Source: Dysidea avara
Lineage: Eukaryota > Porifera > Demospongiae > Dictyoceratida > Dysideidae
Length of the DNA stretch: 64,000 bases
Assembly (NCBI RefSeq): GCF_963678975.1
Contig: NC_089275.1
Location: 22,939,977 to 23,003,976, forward strand
Reading direction: 5' to 3'
Positions 35,101-45,916 of the stretch are shown here, piece after piece. A program made the translations under genes and the position numbers. Below the pieces are notes generated by a model. It saw nothing but the letters and a program-made list of their open reading frames with translations, was not told the origin of the DNA and did not search any database. Position 1 is the first letter of the stretch. Each line of letters begins with the position of its first letter.

Positions 35101-36790
35101 TTGTTCAGAGCATTCATTTTGTAGACTACACACTAGCCAGTAGATAATTGCTAAGTGTCATTATAGTACAAGTTTGGTCATAAAACAAACAGATACATGT
35201 AGCATCGTTTTGGCTACTTCTGGTGATTTAAAATCTTATGCACAAGATCAACAGTGCTGTATTTTCCATGTATTTTCCATGTATTTTCCATATGCAGTGC
35301 TGTATTTTTTAAATTTATTTATTTATCATTACTGAGCAGACAGCACAGCTGATGTGCTCAGGAAAAAAAGTAATTAGTACAATCACAGGGTGTTAGTTAT
35401 GTATTTTCCTTTCAGTGCTGTATGGTAATAATAGCACTCTTATTTGTTTGATCTTCACCCACGCAAGTGCTTTTAATGTATTTATTGTCTTTTCATACCC
35501 TATGTTTGCAAAATGTTTTATGCTAAGCAGCCAGTATGTGAGAAAAGAGTAGGCATGCAACCTTTGCTTTAAGTGTACCAGTTTGAATTACGATTGAAAC
35601 AAGTTTCTGGAGATACTGTGCATGTCTTTTTCAATGGACTCTATAGGAATTAAGTAACCAAAACAATGTCACAGGCTACCAGTTATACTTGGGCCTACAT
35701 ACAGCACTTGAGCTTTGAGGGTTTATATCAGTACTGTTGCACACATAACTCTGCAATTGAATGCTTTTTTTTTTCAGGTACAATCCAGTTCATCAAGAAA
35801 GTGTTTCACAGCAGGATATTACTGTACACCATGTTCATTGGTTGTAGTCTTCAGATCTTTCAAGTGTTCAGTGCAATAGCTATTATCCTATCATATAGTT
35901 CTGGTATCCTAAAGACAGTTGGGTTCAGTCTAAGAGAAGCTATTTGGTTTTCAGCAGTGCCTACTGGAGTCAACCTAATTATGAAAACACTTAGTACTTT
36001 TCTGGTGGAAAGAACTGGGCAAAGAAGGCTATACAATATATCAGCCATGTGTGTTGCAATATGCCTTACTCTTTTGGCAACTTCCTTGTACCTCGGCAAC
36101 AATAGTAGTCCTTCTGCGGTTCCTTTACAAGAAGGTGGAAGGTGTGATTTTAAGAAGTGTGGAAGTTGTGTAACAAATTCTCACTGTGGTTTCTGTACTG
36201 TGAAAGTTGATGGAGAATATTTGTATGGTACTTGTAGTGAAGGTAGTAAAGATCATGCTGATGTTAGGGTGAATAACAGTCAGTGTGTTACATGGAATGA
36301 AACTGTATGGACTAATGAAACATCTAACATCACATCAGAATGGTACTTTGATCATTGTCCTGATAATAAATTTGCAATATTCTCACTGGTGGTTATGATA
36401 TTACTAGTAGCGTCCACATCATCCGGACTTGTTCCACTACCTTGGGTGATAAACTCAGAAATATATCCTACGTGGGCAAGGGGACCAGCCGTCTCATTTT
36501 CATCACTTGTAAACTGGACTTTTAACTTATTAGTGGTAGTTACATTTCTATCACTGGTTGATGCACTGGGATTACCAACTGTAGTCTTCATGTATGCTAC
36601 AATTACTTTTATTGGTGTCATATTCACCATATTATTGCTACCTGAAACAAGTAAACGGTCATTGGAGAAAATTGAAGTATTATTTTCAAGGCCGTACTTT
36701 CTTACATGGTGTGACAATCACGGTTGTAGGAAGCACAATAATATGTATTCTGTAGTTGAAATGGAAGAGCAAACTACAAAGCAAATGTAG
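28663..36790 (+). CDS. SLC2A13-like: Gene C: HMIT/SLC2A13-like MFS sugar transporter, 4 exons, complete
   Basis: Exons 28663-29164, 31712-31883, 33422-33627 and 35778-36790 join to 630 aa. The start at 28663 (MEDGDEETVLVEDLE) aligns with MEENEEETALVEDLE of gene B; an in-frame ATG at 28585 would add 26 residues with no counterpart in the paralogues. Motifs: GYHTSIVAGAM (TM1), DKFGRWK, PVYVSEMSPSQIRG, FETPRWLVFHG, QVFSAIA (TM7: Ser-Ala in place of Ser-Gly, Ala in place of Asn), RTGQRRL (Gln replaces the first Arg of the usual GRR), the eight-Cys loop, PWVINSEIYPTWARG, PETSK and MYSVVEMEE. The exon-4 body downstream of the loop is close to that of gene B. The 3' flank lacks the AU-rich block found after A, B, D and E. 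Confidence 0.92.
30012..30080. repeat. 21-bp tandem repeat
   Basis: CATATCAAGGCGTTAATTTTC repeated three to four times with one or two substitutions. Confidence 0.85.
30448..30723. mobile_element. Foldback MITE with ~105-bp arms
   Basis: Left arm starts CTAGTGTATTAAAAATTATA; the right arm is its complement ending AATACACTAG. The arms include the pair TAGCTATTACAGCATAG / CTATGCTGTAATAGCTA. Confidence 0.85.
31478..31496. repeat. Poly-C run
   Basis: An uninterrupted C homopolymer followed by ACACACACGC. Confidence 0.85.
31712..31883 (+). CDS. SLC2A13-like: Gene C exon 2
   Basis: 172 nt, GCATAG| to TGGAG|GTTTGC. Confidence 0.92.
31884..33421 (+). other. Gene C intron 2
   Basis: 1.5 kb. Holds a SINE-like fragment with the CTCTAATAGAG tail (32563-32690). 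No gene. Confidence 0.7.
32563..32690 (-). repeat. tRNA-like SINE with TGACTGCTCTATTAGAGTA tail
   Basis: On the - strand, a B-box-like AGTTCAAACCC is followed about 70 bp later by TGACTGCTCTATTAGAGTA, the same head-tail order as at 61650-61783. Confidence 0.5.
33422..33627 (+). CDS. SLC2A13-like: Gene C exon 3
   Basis: 206 nt, TTTCAG| to TTTTAG|GTGAGG. Confidence 0.92.
33965..34912. mobile_element. Tc1/mariner-type MITE (outer), interrupted by another element
   Basis: Ends CAGTGCTCCTTCGATTATCC and TTCGAATAATCAAGGGAGTACTG flanked by TA. The TTCGATTATCCGA-like termini resemble pogo/Tigger-type elements. The core is split by 34011-34737. Confidence 0.8.
34011..34737. mobile_element. Nested TIR element
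   Basis: Ends TAGATATACAGTACGACTCC and AAGAGTCATATATCTAT are inverted. Flanked by the 10-bp direct repeat CTTGGGACCA (34001-34010 and 34738-34747). Non-coding. It must be younger than the outer MITE. Confidence 0.8.
34938..35053. repeat. Short inverted repeat
   Basis: GTGCAATGTGGAAAAAATAGCA pairs with TGCTATTTTTTCATATTGCAC; the interior has ATGAGGCGAAGCCGAGTGCT. Confidence 0.75.
35778..36790 (+). CDS. SLC2A13-like: Gene C exon 4
   Basis: Starts after TTTTCAG; TAG at 36788-36790. The long open frame continues upstream to 35666, but the polypyrimidine tract and the paralogues place the acceptor at 35777. Confidence 0.93.
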
Positions 36791-37523
36791 CCTATTTGTA
36801 TCATATATCCATGTTTGTGCATACAGGCACTTGAATGGACATTACTTGCACTCATTGTATACTAATTCATTTTTATTGATACATCTGACAATATCTGTAG
36901 ATATAAGGAGAGCCCACATAGTTTCATGGTTGCCCCATGGCTATTGAGTGTTAGTCTTATGGTTTCAAGATATTTTATCATCACACTATATACAGGTTTA
37001 GAATTTTTTTTTGCTGCAACTTGTAAATGGAAGTATACAAAGTATAAATTATACAAATGCTACATGGAAGTTCTTTTATGTATGCCTCTTCACCAGTATT
37101 CAACTCAGAAATGTTAGTTTGCAATACACTTGGTGTATAGAAGCTTTTAGCTTGAAATACGTTAGGTTTTTAACGTATATTTGAATGTACTGGTGTGGAG
37201 ATCCGTCCAGGTTGACTTTTTAATTTGTCCACTAGCTCAGGTTGCAAGAAAACCTTTCCTACAGCTTATAAGTACCACCATGCATCCATCTTGCCAGCTG
37301 CACAGTCTATGGTTATTATTGTCTGGAGTGCTAGATTTCATCTTTGTTATATATATACTTTTCAGTACCTATTCTCCATGGTTGATGGGTACTGACAGTT
37401 CCTGCAACTGCCGATTGTAGTGGAGTTAGGACTAGGTCTTCTTGCTGAACTGATAATCTAGTATCAAACTTTAGTCGTGAATGATGATATCTCCAAACCT
37501 TTTCTACTTATTATTAAAGTCTA
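36791..37523. other. Gene C 3' flank
   Basis: Starts like the flanks of A and B (CCTATT) but diverges at once and lacks the ATTTATTTA block. Nothing else recognised. Confidence 0.45.
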
Positions 37524-37790
37524 TTATATTTCTTGTTTCGGTGACTGAAATTGACAGTCCATACTCGAGCTCACAGTTGACATGTCACAGTAGACATTAC
37601 AGGTCAAATTGTCCCCACACTTGGCATAGTCAGATGAGAGGCCAGCTAGGGTCTTGCACAATTCACTGCAACTTTTATTGTGATCACTGAAGAAGTGCTT
37701 GAAGTCAGTGAAGACTATACAGGTTATCACAGTACTCCTTATAGCAGTGACCAATACAGTGAGAATTACTGCACAAAAATATGTTTCCAT
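37524..37790 (-). CDS. Hypothetical small Cys-rich secreted protein (weak)
   Basis: Taking the ATG at 37790, 88 codons start METYFCAVILTVLVTAIRS, which resembles a signal peptide, followed by a Cys-rich stretch with SCSELC, KCGDNLTCNVYC and DC. No family recognised. The frame is open upstream for another 50 codons without clear meaning. No splice or expression evidence. It could be a chance ORF. Confidence 0.22.
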   Translation of the reverse strand: METYFCAVILTVLVTAIRSTVITCIVFTDFKHFFSDHNKSCSELCKTLAGLSSDYAKCGDNLTCNVYCDMSTVSSSMDCQFQSPKQEI

Positions 37791-37870
37791 GATGTTTCTG
37801 TTACACTGAAACTTAACAATATAGCAGCACAATGCAAAAATCGTGCACTTTTTCACATAAGTAGTACTCC

Positions 37871-38372
37871 CATGACATAATTTTTTTGATATAGTGCCAT
37901 CGCAGATTTGATCTTTATATAATTTGGTGGGTATGGCCATTTCCCCCTGGAAATTTGACCATTTTTCTCTTTATCTCCCTGAGGCATCAAATAACTCACT
38001 AAAGCATGGTACCAATATATAGATCTTTTTGAATGAAAGAACTTAATACTTTTTATGATATTTAGTGATTTTATTCCAAAGTTATGATATACACACCCCT
38101 GTACCTTACACCCCAAGGGCATGCAGGTAAACTCAGAGAATTTCGGAGATGATAAAAAAATCATAACTTCAAAACAGAATTATCTATTAACTTCTAGTAA
38201 AAACCAAGTTGTTTCATTCAACAAGTCCTTCACTTTGGTACCATGTTTTAGCATGTCAATTAATGCCTCAGGGAGATAAAGACAGAAATGATCAAATTTC
38301 TGGGCAAAAATGGCCATAAGGTCACCAAAGATCAAATCTGTGATGGCACTATATCAAAAAACACATGTCATG
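37871..38372. mobile_element. Foldback element
   Basis: Inverted pairs CATGACATAATTTTTTTGAT / ATCAAAAAACACATGTCATG and ATCTCCCTGAGGCAT / ATGCCTCAGGGAGAT. About 500 bp, non-coding. Confidence 0.75.
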
Positions 38373-40136
38373 AGAAATACTATTTATGTGGAAAGTTTCA
38401 TGCTTTTATGAAAAAGTACACGATTGGGTAATTTTGGGGGCTACGCCGCTATACTATAATTGAAATTCTCAAGAACTGTACACATTTCAGTTCCACAATT
38501 CATATTATGTAAATTTCAATGGAATAATAGACACATTCGATACTTTAAAAATCACTGAATTGTGACAATTTAAATTACATATTCCAAAACCGGCACATTC
38601 CTGACAATAAAATGTCACAATTCATTATGCATGCAACCCCATGTAGGAAATAGATTAATTTTGTGCAGTAAATAAAAATATGGTATATAGACTGTATAGC
38701 TAGCTGCAGCTGGAATTGTATATTGTAGTGAGCTGATAGATTAGTATACAGTGCGTGGGTATTAGTGCGGTTGGGCTATAGTCCTTGAAAAGTTTCATAA
38801 TCACTTGCTCTGCAGTGCTTCACTGTGAATGATGACTGTTTGACTTTCCTTGTTTAGTTATATAGGCATGATGGTGATTATCCCAATTCCTTATTAGGAA
38901 TACATCTTCTTTACTTTATGTTCTTGCATGTTCTATAGTTTAACATTTTAGCTGTATCTGGTTTCTTGTGGAAACAGTTTTTTAAAGTTATACCTATAGT
39001 ACTACCATGACGTGAATAACATACTGCCTTTACTCTTGTACCCTGATCATGATTTGCTTCAGTTCATGACTGGAATTAAACAAAAGAGTAACGTGCTGGT
39101 TCAGCAACTCATGCAGTCGGTTATTCAGTTGTCTATGCCTATATAACATGGCAAAGGTTTAAACATTATATATTGACTGTGCACATGTCTATATATTAAC
39201 ACTGTCAGACCTTACTATAGCTATATACAATCATAATAGTCCACCTCTAATATGAACTTCACAGGACATTGGATGCATGGAGCAAATTTTATTCAGGCTG
39301 GACCTTCTGGTACGTACTTGCATGCATGTTGCTGACGTATGTATTGCTCAAACTGCATTTTCATAGTCAACTTATTATATAATCGTGAATCAGTGGACAG
39401 CAAATTATACATATAGTCTATACAAAGATAAAGAGAGATTCTACTGCATGGTAGTGAATTCATCTACATGACCAACTTCTTTACACATCTCATGGTCTCC
39501 ACACCCATAGCTAGACTATTAAGGAGCACTTCTTATTTTGTTATAACTAGTTTTGCATCATGGTACCATGTAGCTACGTATATAATAGTAGCTCCGGCAC
39601 TTTTCACATTTACCTAGCTGCATTAAATGGGGGACAGTTTGGTCGAGAACCTGCACAAGGAAGCAAATGCCAAATGTCTGTTTCATATTATCAGTTAGGT
39701 TCAGATGGGACTTCAGGTGTGGCCCTGAACCTAACCTATTAGGCATATGTATATGAGACTGATGGACACTAGCATACATTTGCCTCTCTGAGCAGGTCCC
39801 CAATAAACAGCTGGGTCACTGAAACTGTTTGATTAATGGTACACGAGTTACTAGTCTTGTCCCAAGAGGATTTACCAGCAATGATTGAGCATACTACTAA
39901 TTTGTTGAGCCATAGATCTAGGCCCCGGGTGCGCGCGGCCAGTGTCTCACGTGCTCTTGGTCGTTATAGCTCTGCGCTTGTAGGCGAGTACTCGGGCGAG
40001 CTGGTACGTATGGTGGACTAGATACAGGGATTTAAATGAGGACTAGGGCACTCACCAGATAATTGGTCTGTTTAATATCGAGGAGACTACGTACCCTGAT
40101 ATATCAAAGTGAAAAGTTTGGTTTTTATGATCTAAT
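38373..40136. other. 5' flank of gene D
   Basis: 1.8 kb without a supported gene. A GC-rich patch at 39920-40000 (GCGCGCGGCCAG) stands out just upstream and may mark the promoter region. Confidence 0.4.
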
Positions 40137-40611
40137 ATGGAAGAGACGCTCGAAGAGACTAATGAAAGCCTCGATTTCGAAATATCAGACGATTTCAAAC
40201 TGATAACTGATACAGTGCCTGAAGATAGTCCTAACGAACAGTCCAAGAAAAGCATCACAACACCAGCAAAATTGAAAACACGCCAATGGAGATATGTATA
40301 CGGGATCATTTTAATAAGCTCGTTTGGTAACTTTCTGTGGGGGTATAACATCTCAGTCATCGCTGGAGCAATGTTACTAATCGATGATCACTATGACCTG
40401 AATGTGTTATGGCATGAGATTATTGTTAGTATACTACTGGGAGGAGCTACCATTGGAGCAGCCATTGCTGGGTGGTTGAGTGACAAGTTTGGTCGTTGGA
40501 AAATGATGATTTGTACTGCTGTGTTGTATGGAGTGGGAGCCATCATAATGGCAACATCATTCTCTAAGTTCTGTCTGGTGGTTGGACGAGGCATCACTGG
40601 ATTGGCACTTG
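40137..40611 (+). CDS. SLC2A13-like: Gene D exon 1
   Basis: ATG at 40137; ends CTTG|GTAAGT, phase 1. Confidence 0.92.
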
Positions 40612-43600
40612 GTAAGTGTTTCACAATAGCCATGCCTGACCAGACATTAGCTAGCTAATCAGTATGCTGGTTACTCTACCTATAGTATGTTCATGTTGAG
40701 CTGAATCCTCAAAAACATTTAATAACTCATGGATGCAATTACACATGATCTTGAAATGTGGCTCATTTGTAGTACTCCTTGACCCGCTAAAAATATTTCA
40801 AAATCTTTTTGTTCAATCGTTTGACATAATATTTACGGCCAATCAAAATTTTCACTACATTTCCTATGTGGAAACCATATAAGTACAGTGTCCATTACAG
40901 CCCTTTCCCGGACTTGTAATGGAGCCAAACTGTACGTGTCTGTTGTTGACACCTTTGCTGTTACCAATAATCATCTGGTTGGCTAAAATGTTAACTCTGT
41001 TGAGAAAAATCCACTTTTAATTTTTAGCTGTTTTTTCAGGATTCAGCTCGACATGAACATACTATAGGACACTGCAGCAGCAAATGATTCGGCCCCCAGT
41101 GTACTCTATTGTGTTGGAATGATGATAGATGAGCTGCGCGAGGGTCCATGGAAGGGAGAAGTATAGGGTTTATATCACATACCATCTTAGCATGCAAAGC
41201 ATAAAGTAATATATTTATCCATATTATTAAACTAAACTGTCACAAGAGACCTGTTAATCCAAAAGCATTGAGTGCTGGTAAATAAAATGGACAAAACTAA
41301 ACCACTGCATGTAGGCATATCTAGATTACCAGCACTCTAGATACGTGTACATGTACACAGTGTTGGGGTAACGCATTACATAAGTAATGTGTTACATCAT
41401 ACAGTATGATATATAGCACTGGTATAGTAGAGACCACAAAGGTGTGGGTGTGGCCCATGAAAACATCACCCAAAAACCAGCTTCACGTTTTCCTGACGAT
41501 GATGAAGCAGTATTGGTTAGGCCCAAACAAGCTTTCAGATCGACCTGGAACACTTTCAACAAGTTGCTATGAAATTTTTAAACGAAAAGTATAAATTGTA
41601 GTGACTGACTGACTGACTGACTGACTAACTTGATAACGGCTAAGGCTATGGGCTTGATTTTTCACTGTTTGACATCGCTTTGGCCCAAGAGGTGCCTTTT
41701 GGCATACCGCAGTACGTACAATGCATTCTTCATGGACTTACCAGTGTCTTCCTTTGTGTCCCATTCTTCTTTGCTGACAGCAAAAAGTGTCGATTTGGCG
41801 GTAGACGTGATGGCTTCCCTTCATAATGGAAATTGTCCTTAGTGGCTGCTTTGATTGCAGAGGTAGTTCTTGTTTAGTAATGCTGTGTAACTGGTTGAAC
41901 ATAGCTGACAACGAAGCATAATGGATACTTCACTTCTCAGATGATAATTGATAGCTGGGGCACGCAGTGCCATTTCTTTCTTTTGATGCAGTATGCGTGG
42001 GTTCACCAGTCATAATAACTTTATTTTACGAAATAGCAAACAAGTACACAAATAAAATTGGAATATTCAACTAGAGTAGGGACCATAACACATCAATAAA
42101 AAGTACTGAAACAAGTTGGAGTAGTGCGCGATATTAAATCACACTAAAACAATAAGAAGTGTTATATCCTGTGCTCAAGATACCATAATGGAAATGTACA
42201 GTAGTGATATAACACTTCTTATTGTTTTACTGTGATTAATATCGTGCACTACTCCAGCTTGTTTCAGTACTTTTTATCAATGTGGTATGGTCCCTACTCT
42301 AGTTGAATATTCCAAATATTTTTGTGTACTTGTAATATTATTACTGTTTGTGATAATATAACGAATTATGCTGTAAAAACTACTCAAGTTACTTAACTTA
42401 CAAATGCAATACATTATCTAAGTAACTAAGTTACTGTAATGATTCAAATTTTATTACTATTTAGTGGCCTAGTTAAAGTAACAAAGTTACTAATCCCCCC
42501 AGTCTCAACAAGTACTCATTGTCCCAACAACACATGCTGTCATGTGATAAGATTAGAGTTTCAGATATAATATGATAGCAAGAGTTCATAATATAGAGAG
42601 GGAGCCCTCCCTCTTTATATTATGAACTCTTGATTATGAGTAACATGTAAACAGTTTCTGTTGCAAGTAATAGTAATAAGTAACTATCCCAACACTTTGT
42701 GTACATGACTACATTGATAATGTAACTAGGGCTCAAATGAATATTCTATTATTCGAATATTCGTTTCAAAGGGAATATACATAACATCAGTATGTAGAGT
42801 ACATGAAAATTCTTGATCTCACATACAGCTCTAAATCATTTTGATTCTATATATTGTATTAAGGAGGCATATTGCATAACAGGATTATTGATATCCCAAT
42901 CACACGTACTGAAAAAGAATATTCAAATATTCGGTTGTGAATAAAGATTATTCGAATAGTAAAAACCGCTATTTGTTTGAGCCCCAAATGTAAGCAAGCA
43001 TGCATATGCATGGTGGGCAACTGCATTTTCAAACAAAGCATCTGCAGTACAATAAAAGTCACTTAAGTACATGACAACATCAAAAGTAAATTATTTACTC
43101 TTGATATCATAAATTGTGGTTTTGTACTACTTATAGTAATTCTTAGAAGACATCAAGTTTTAGTCCTGTACAACCTACATGTGTGAACACTATAGAATGT
43201 ACATTTAGAATTTGACATCATACAGGTTTGTACTCAGTGATTGGAATAGTTTACGTGTCAGAGATGTCACCTAGTAGAATACGAGGAAAACTAGGACTGG
43301 TAAATTACATCTTAAATGGTGGAGGTATAGTCAGTGGAGCTATTGCCGGTGCACTATTCAGTGTTGACTCTAAACATGCTTTTGCATTTGGATGGAGGTG
43401 TGACTATAACCAAAATGTATGTGTGATACATACACATACAAGTGATAAGGAAATTTACATTTGAAAAAAAGCAGTGGAGCAAGGGGACTGCAGCTATACT
43501 AGTTGACATTTAGTTTCTTCTTCACTCTGTCAGTAGTATATATATTTTTTAATATCAGCTGCAGTTGTAAATGATCTCCCTTGTTTTGTTGCTTTTTTTT

Positions 43601-45916
43601 ATCGTGTGGCTGAATGCATGCCCCAATTATCAATGACTATAAAGCAAAGGTGCCATTCTGCTTCTTTTTCAGCTATTTTCCAGCATTAAAAGTGAAGAAA
43701 AGTGCAAGAAACACCTTTGCAATTAATCCAGTCACTACAGAAATCATGTTTGAACAAACGTGTGCCCCAACAATCAAGTGGCCATTTCGCTTCAGTCTCG
43801 GCTATGTTCTGCCCATTATACAGCATTACAATCGAAGAACAGTATGAGAAGTGCCCGTGCAATCAATCCAGTCACAATAAAGCACTGAAGCCATGAAATG
43901 GAACACAAAGGAGGACAAAGGTAGCATGTATTGTAGCTGCTATGGTTGGAAAAAAAGACTTGTTTCAAGTTGAAGCAATGTCGAAATCAAGCCTGTAACC
44001 TTATCCATAGTCAAGTGTTGTGCTTTCAGAGGCAGTCAGATATCAGAAAATTCACTTAAATAAATTAAAAATAGAAACTCATTGGAAGGGTTTGGGGTTG
44101 CTCTGAAGACATTTATGGGTTTGGTTATGCCCAGCCAATGCTGCCAAGCTGTTATGAAGAAAATATGAGGCTGGTTTTTGGGCAAGAAATCCATGAATTC
44201 CATGATCCCTAATATACAGTGTATGATACAATTGTAATGCGAAATTTACCAAATGTATGTCCATATACATTTGTAGTATTTTACACTATTAGTATCTCAA
44301 TTATCTTTTTACACCTTTAAATTTTTATACCTGCCGTAATATATGCATACAGAAATGTAGTAATGACAAACGACATAACGTCCTTGTGCTGATGGCATTT
44401 AACTTGGGGAGATTTTACAATTTGTATGTTATATTACGAGCTTGTTCTTAAAACGCATTATATGTGCTGCCATTTGTTTTGACATTGTTTTGATGTACAA
44501 AAGTATGAGTATATATATTATACAGATACATGCTTGGGTTTGGAATTCTTCCCTCCATCATGATGTGCATTGGTCTGTTGTTTCTGTTTGAGACTCCACG
44601 ATGGCTGGTGTTTCATGGTAAAGTGGACAAAGCTCGGGAAGTGATGAAGAAGATTCGTAGTGATGATATGGTAGAGGAAGAACTAGGTGATATTGTGAAT
44701 GACTATGAGTTGACTTCCAAAAATGTTTTAGGTAAGTAATGAAATGAAACATTGGTAACATACGCACTATTTCCATCCAATGAACCAACATACATACAAG
44801 GTTTGACAGAGACTTTAATGAAACGTACAGTGGTGTTGCTATGCTTTGCTAAGTTAATTGCTAAGTTAATTGTATCGTTGTACATAAAATTTCATTGTAT
44901 ACACATTTACAGGTACAATTCAGTTCATGAAGAAAGTGTTTCATAGCAAGAAACTACTGTACACCATGTTTATTGGGTGTAGTATTCAAATATTCCAAGT
45001 ATTTAGTGGGATGAGCGTGGTCCTGTCATACAGTTCTACTATTCTTAAGATGGTTGGGTTTAGTCTTAAAGAAGCTATCTGGTTTTCAATAGTACCAGCT
45101 TTTCTTAACTTTCTTATGAAAACAATAAGTGCTTTTCTAGTAGAAAGAACTGGACGTAGAAAACTGCTCATTACAACAGCAACATTGGTTGGGTTTTTTC
45201 TCTGTGTTTTGGCAACTTCCTTTCTCCTTGGCAACAGCAGTAGTCCTTCAGCTGTTCCCTTACATGGAGGTGGAGGATGTGATTTTGAAAAGTGCGGAAG
45301 TTGTGTAACAAATTCTCACTGTGGTTTCTGTACTGTGAAGGTTGATGGAGAATATTTGTATGGTACTTGTAGTAAAGGTAGTAAAGATCATGCTGATGTT
45401 AGGGTGAATAACAGTCAGTGTGTTACATGGAATGAAACTGTATGGACTAATGAAACATCTAACATCACATCAGAATGGTACTTTGATCATTGTCCTGATA
45501 ATAAATTTGCAATATTCTCACTAGTAGCTATGCTAGTGTTAGTAGCATGTTCATCTTCAGGGTATGCAACTATTCCTTGGCTAGTCAACTCAGAAATATA
45601 TCCTACGTGGGCCAGAGGACCTGCTGTATCTTTAGCATCACTACTTAACTGGTTTATGAAGTTGGTATTGACTCTTACGTTTCTATCCCTAGTTGATGCA
45701 TTAGGACTGGCACTTGTCGTCTTCATGTATGCGGTAGGTACATTTATTGGTGTCATATTCACCTTCTTGATGCTTCCTGAAACAAGTAAACAATCATTAG
45801 AGAAAATTGAAACATTGTTTTCAAGACCACAATTTCTTATGTGGTGGGACAATCATGGTTGTGGACAAGGCAAAAATGAATATTCTGTAGTTGAAATGGA
45901 AGAGCAAGCGTTGTGA
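40137..45916 (+). CDS. SLC2A13-like: Gene D: HMIT/SLC2A13-like MFS sugar transporter, 4 exons, complete
   Basis: Exons 40137-40611, 43226-43397, 44526-44731 and 44913-45916 join to 618 aa. The N-terminus (METLEETNESLDFEISDD) is acidic but unrelated in sequence to A-C; homology begins just before TM1. D is the only copy with GYN (Asn) in TM1, as in GLUT-type facilitators; the others have GYH and HMIT has GYD. TM7 reads QVFSGMS. The Cys-rich loop is shared, with a Gly-rich variation upstream (LHGGGGCDFEKCG). PWLVNSEIYPTWARG, PETSK and the tail EYSVVEMEEQAL follow. Intron 3 is only 181 bp, the shortest in the array. Exon 1 from LLIDDHYDL onward is almost identical to B, suggesting conversion. 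Confidence 0.92.
40681..41066 (+). mobile_element. ~380 bp TIR MITE, full-length reference copy
   Basis: Inverted ends of about 35 bp: TATAGTATGTTCATGTTGAG .. and .. CTCGACATGAACATACTATA. 386 bp. Internal short ORFs are chance. TA-type termini suggest a Tc1/mariner-like or similar mobilising transposase. Confidence 0.9.
41358..42697. mobile_element. hAT-type CAGTGTTGGG MITE, second copy, interrupted
   Basis: Left end CAGTGTTGGGGTAACGCATTAC, right end AGTAACTATCCCAACACTT; flanks CATGTACA and TGTGTACA agree at 6 of 8 positions, an aged 8-bp duplication. The interior is expanded by unrelated repeats. Confidence 0.65.
42042..42331. mobile_element. Foldback MITE nested in the 41358 element
   Basis: Arms of about 120 bp: AAGTACACAAATAAAATTGG .. 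and its complement ending TTTTTGTGTACTT. Centre TCAAGATACCATAATGG. Confidence 0.85.
43226..43397 (+). CDS. SLC2A13-like: Gene D exon 2
   Basis: 172 nt, TACAG| to TGGAG|GTGTGA. Encodes LYSVIGIVYVSEMSPSRIRG; more diverged than the A-C copies. Confidence 0.92.
43398..44525 (+). other. Gene D intron 2
   Basis: 1.1 kb. The stretch 43600-43910 looks like an old dispersed repeat (two internal approximate repeats of AATTAATCCAGTCACTACAG). No gene. Confidence 0.6.
44526..44731 (+). CDS. SLC2A13-like: Gene D exon 3
   Basis: 206 nt, TACAG| to TTTTAG|GTAAGT. Confidence 0.92.
44732..44912 (+). other. Gene D intron 3 (181 bp)
   Basis: GT-AG intron, TTAG|GTAAGT to TTTACAG|GTACA. The paralogous introns are 1.1-2.7 kb, so this one has escaped insertions or been trimmed. 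Confidence 0.9.
44913..45916 (+). CDS. SLC2A13-like: Gene D exon 4
   Basis: Starts after TTTACAG; TGA at 45914-45916. Three codons shorter than B at the C-terminus. Confidence 0.93.

Larger units (their letters stand above)
33628..35777 (+). other. Gene C intron 3
   Basis: 2.15 kb. Dominated by nested MITEs (33965-34912), a small inverted repeat at 34938-35053 and an 11-bp tandem (CATGTATTTTC) at about 35263-35292. Confidence 0.75.
40612..43225 (+). other. Gene D intron 1
   Basis: 2.6 kb. Holds a full ~380 bp MITE (40681-41066) starting 70 bp after the donor, and a diverged CAGTGTTGGG element (about 41358-42700) with insertions, including a (TGAC)n run at about 41604-41625 and the foldback at 42042-42331. 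Confidence 0.75.
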
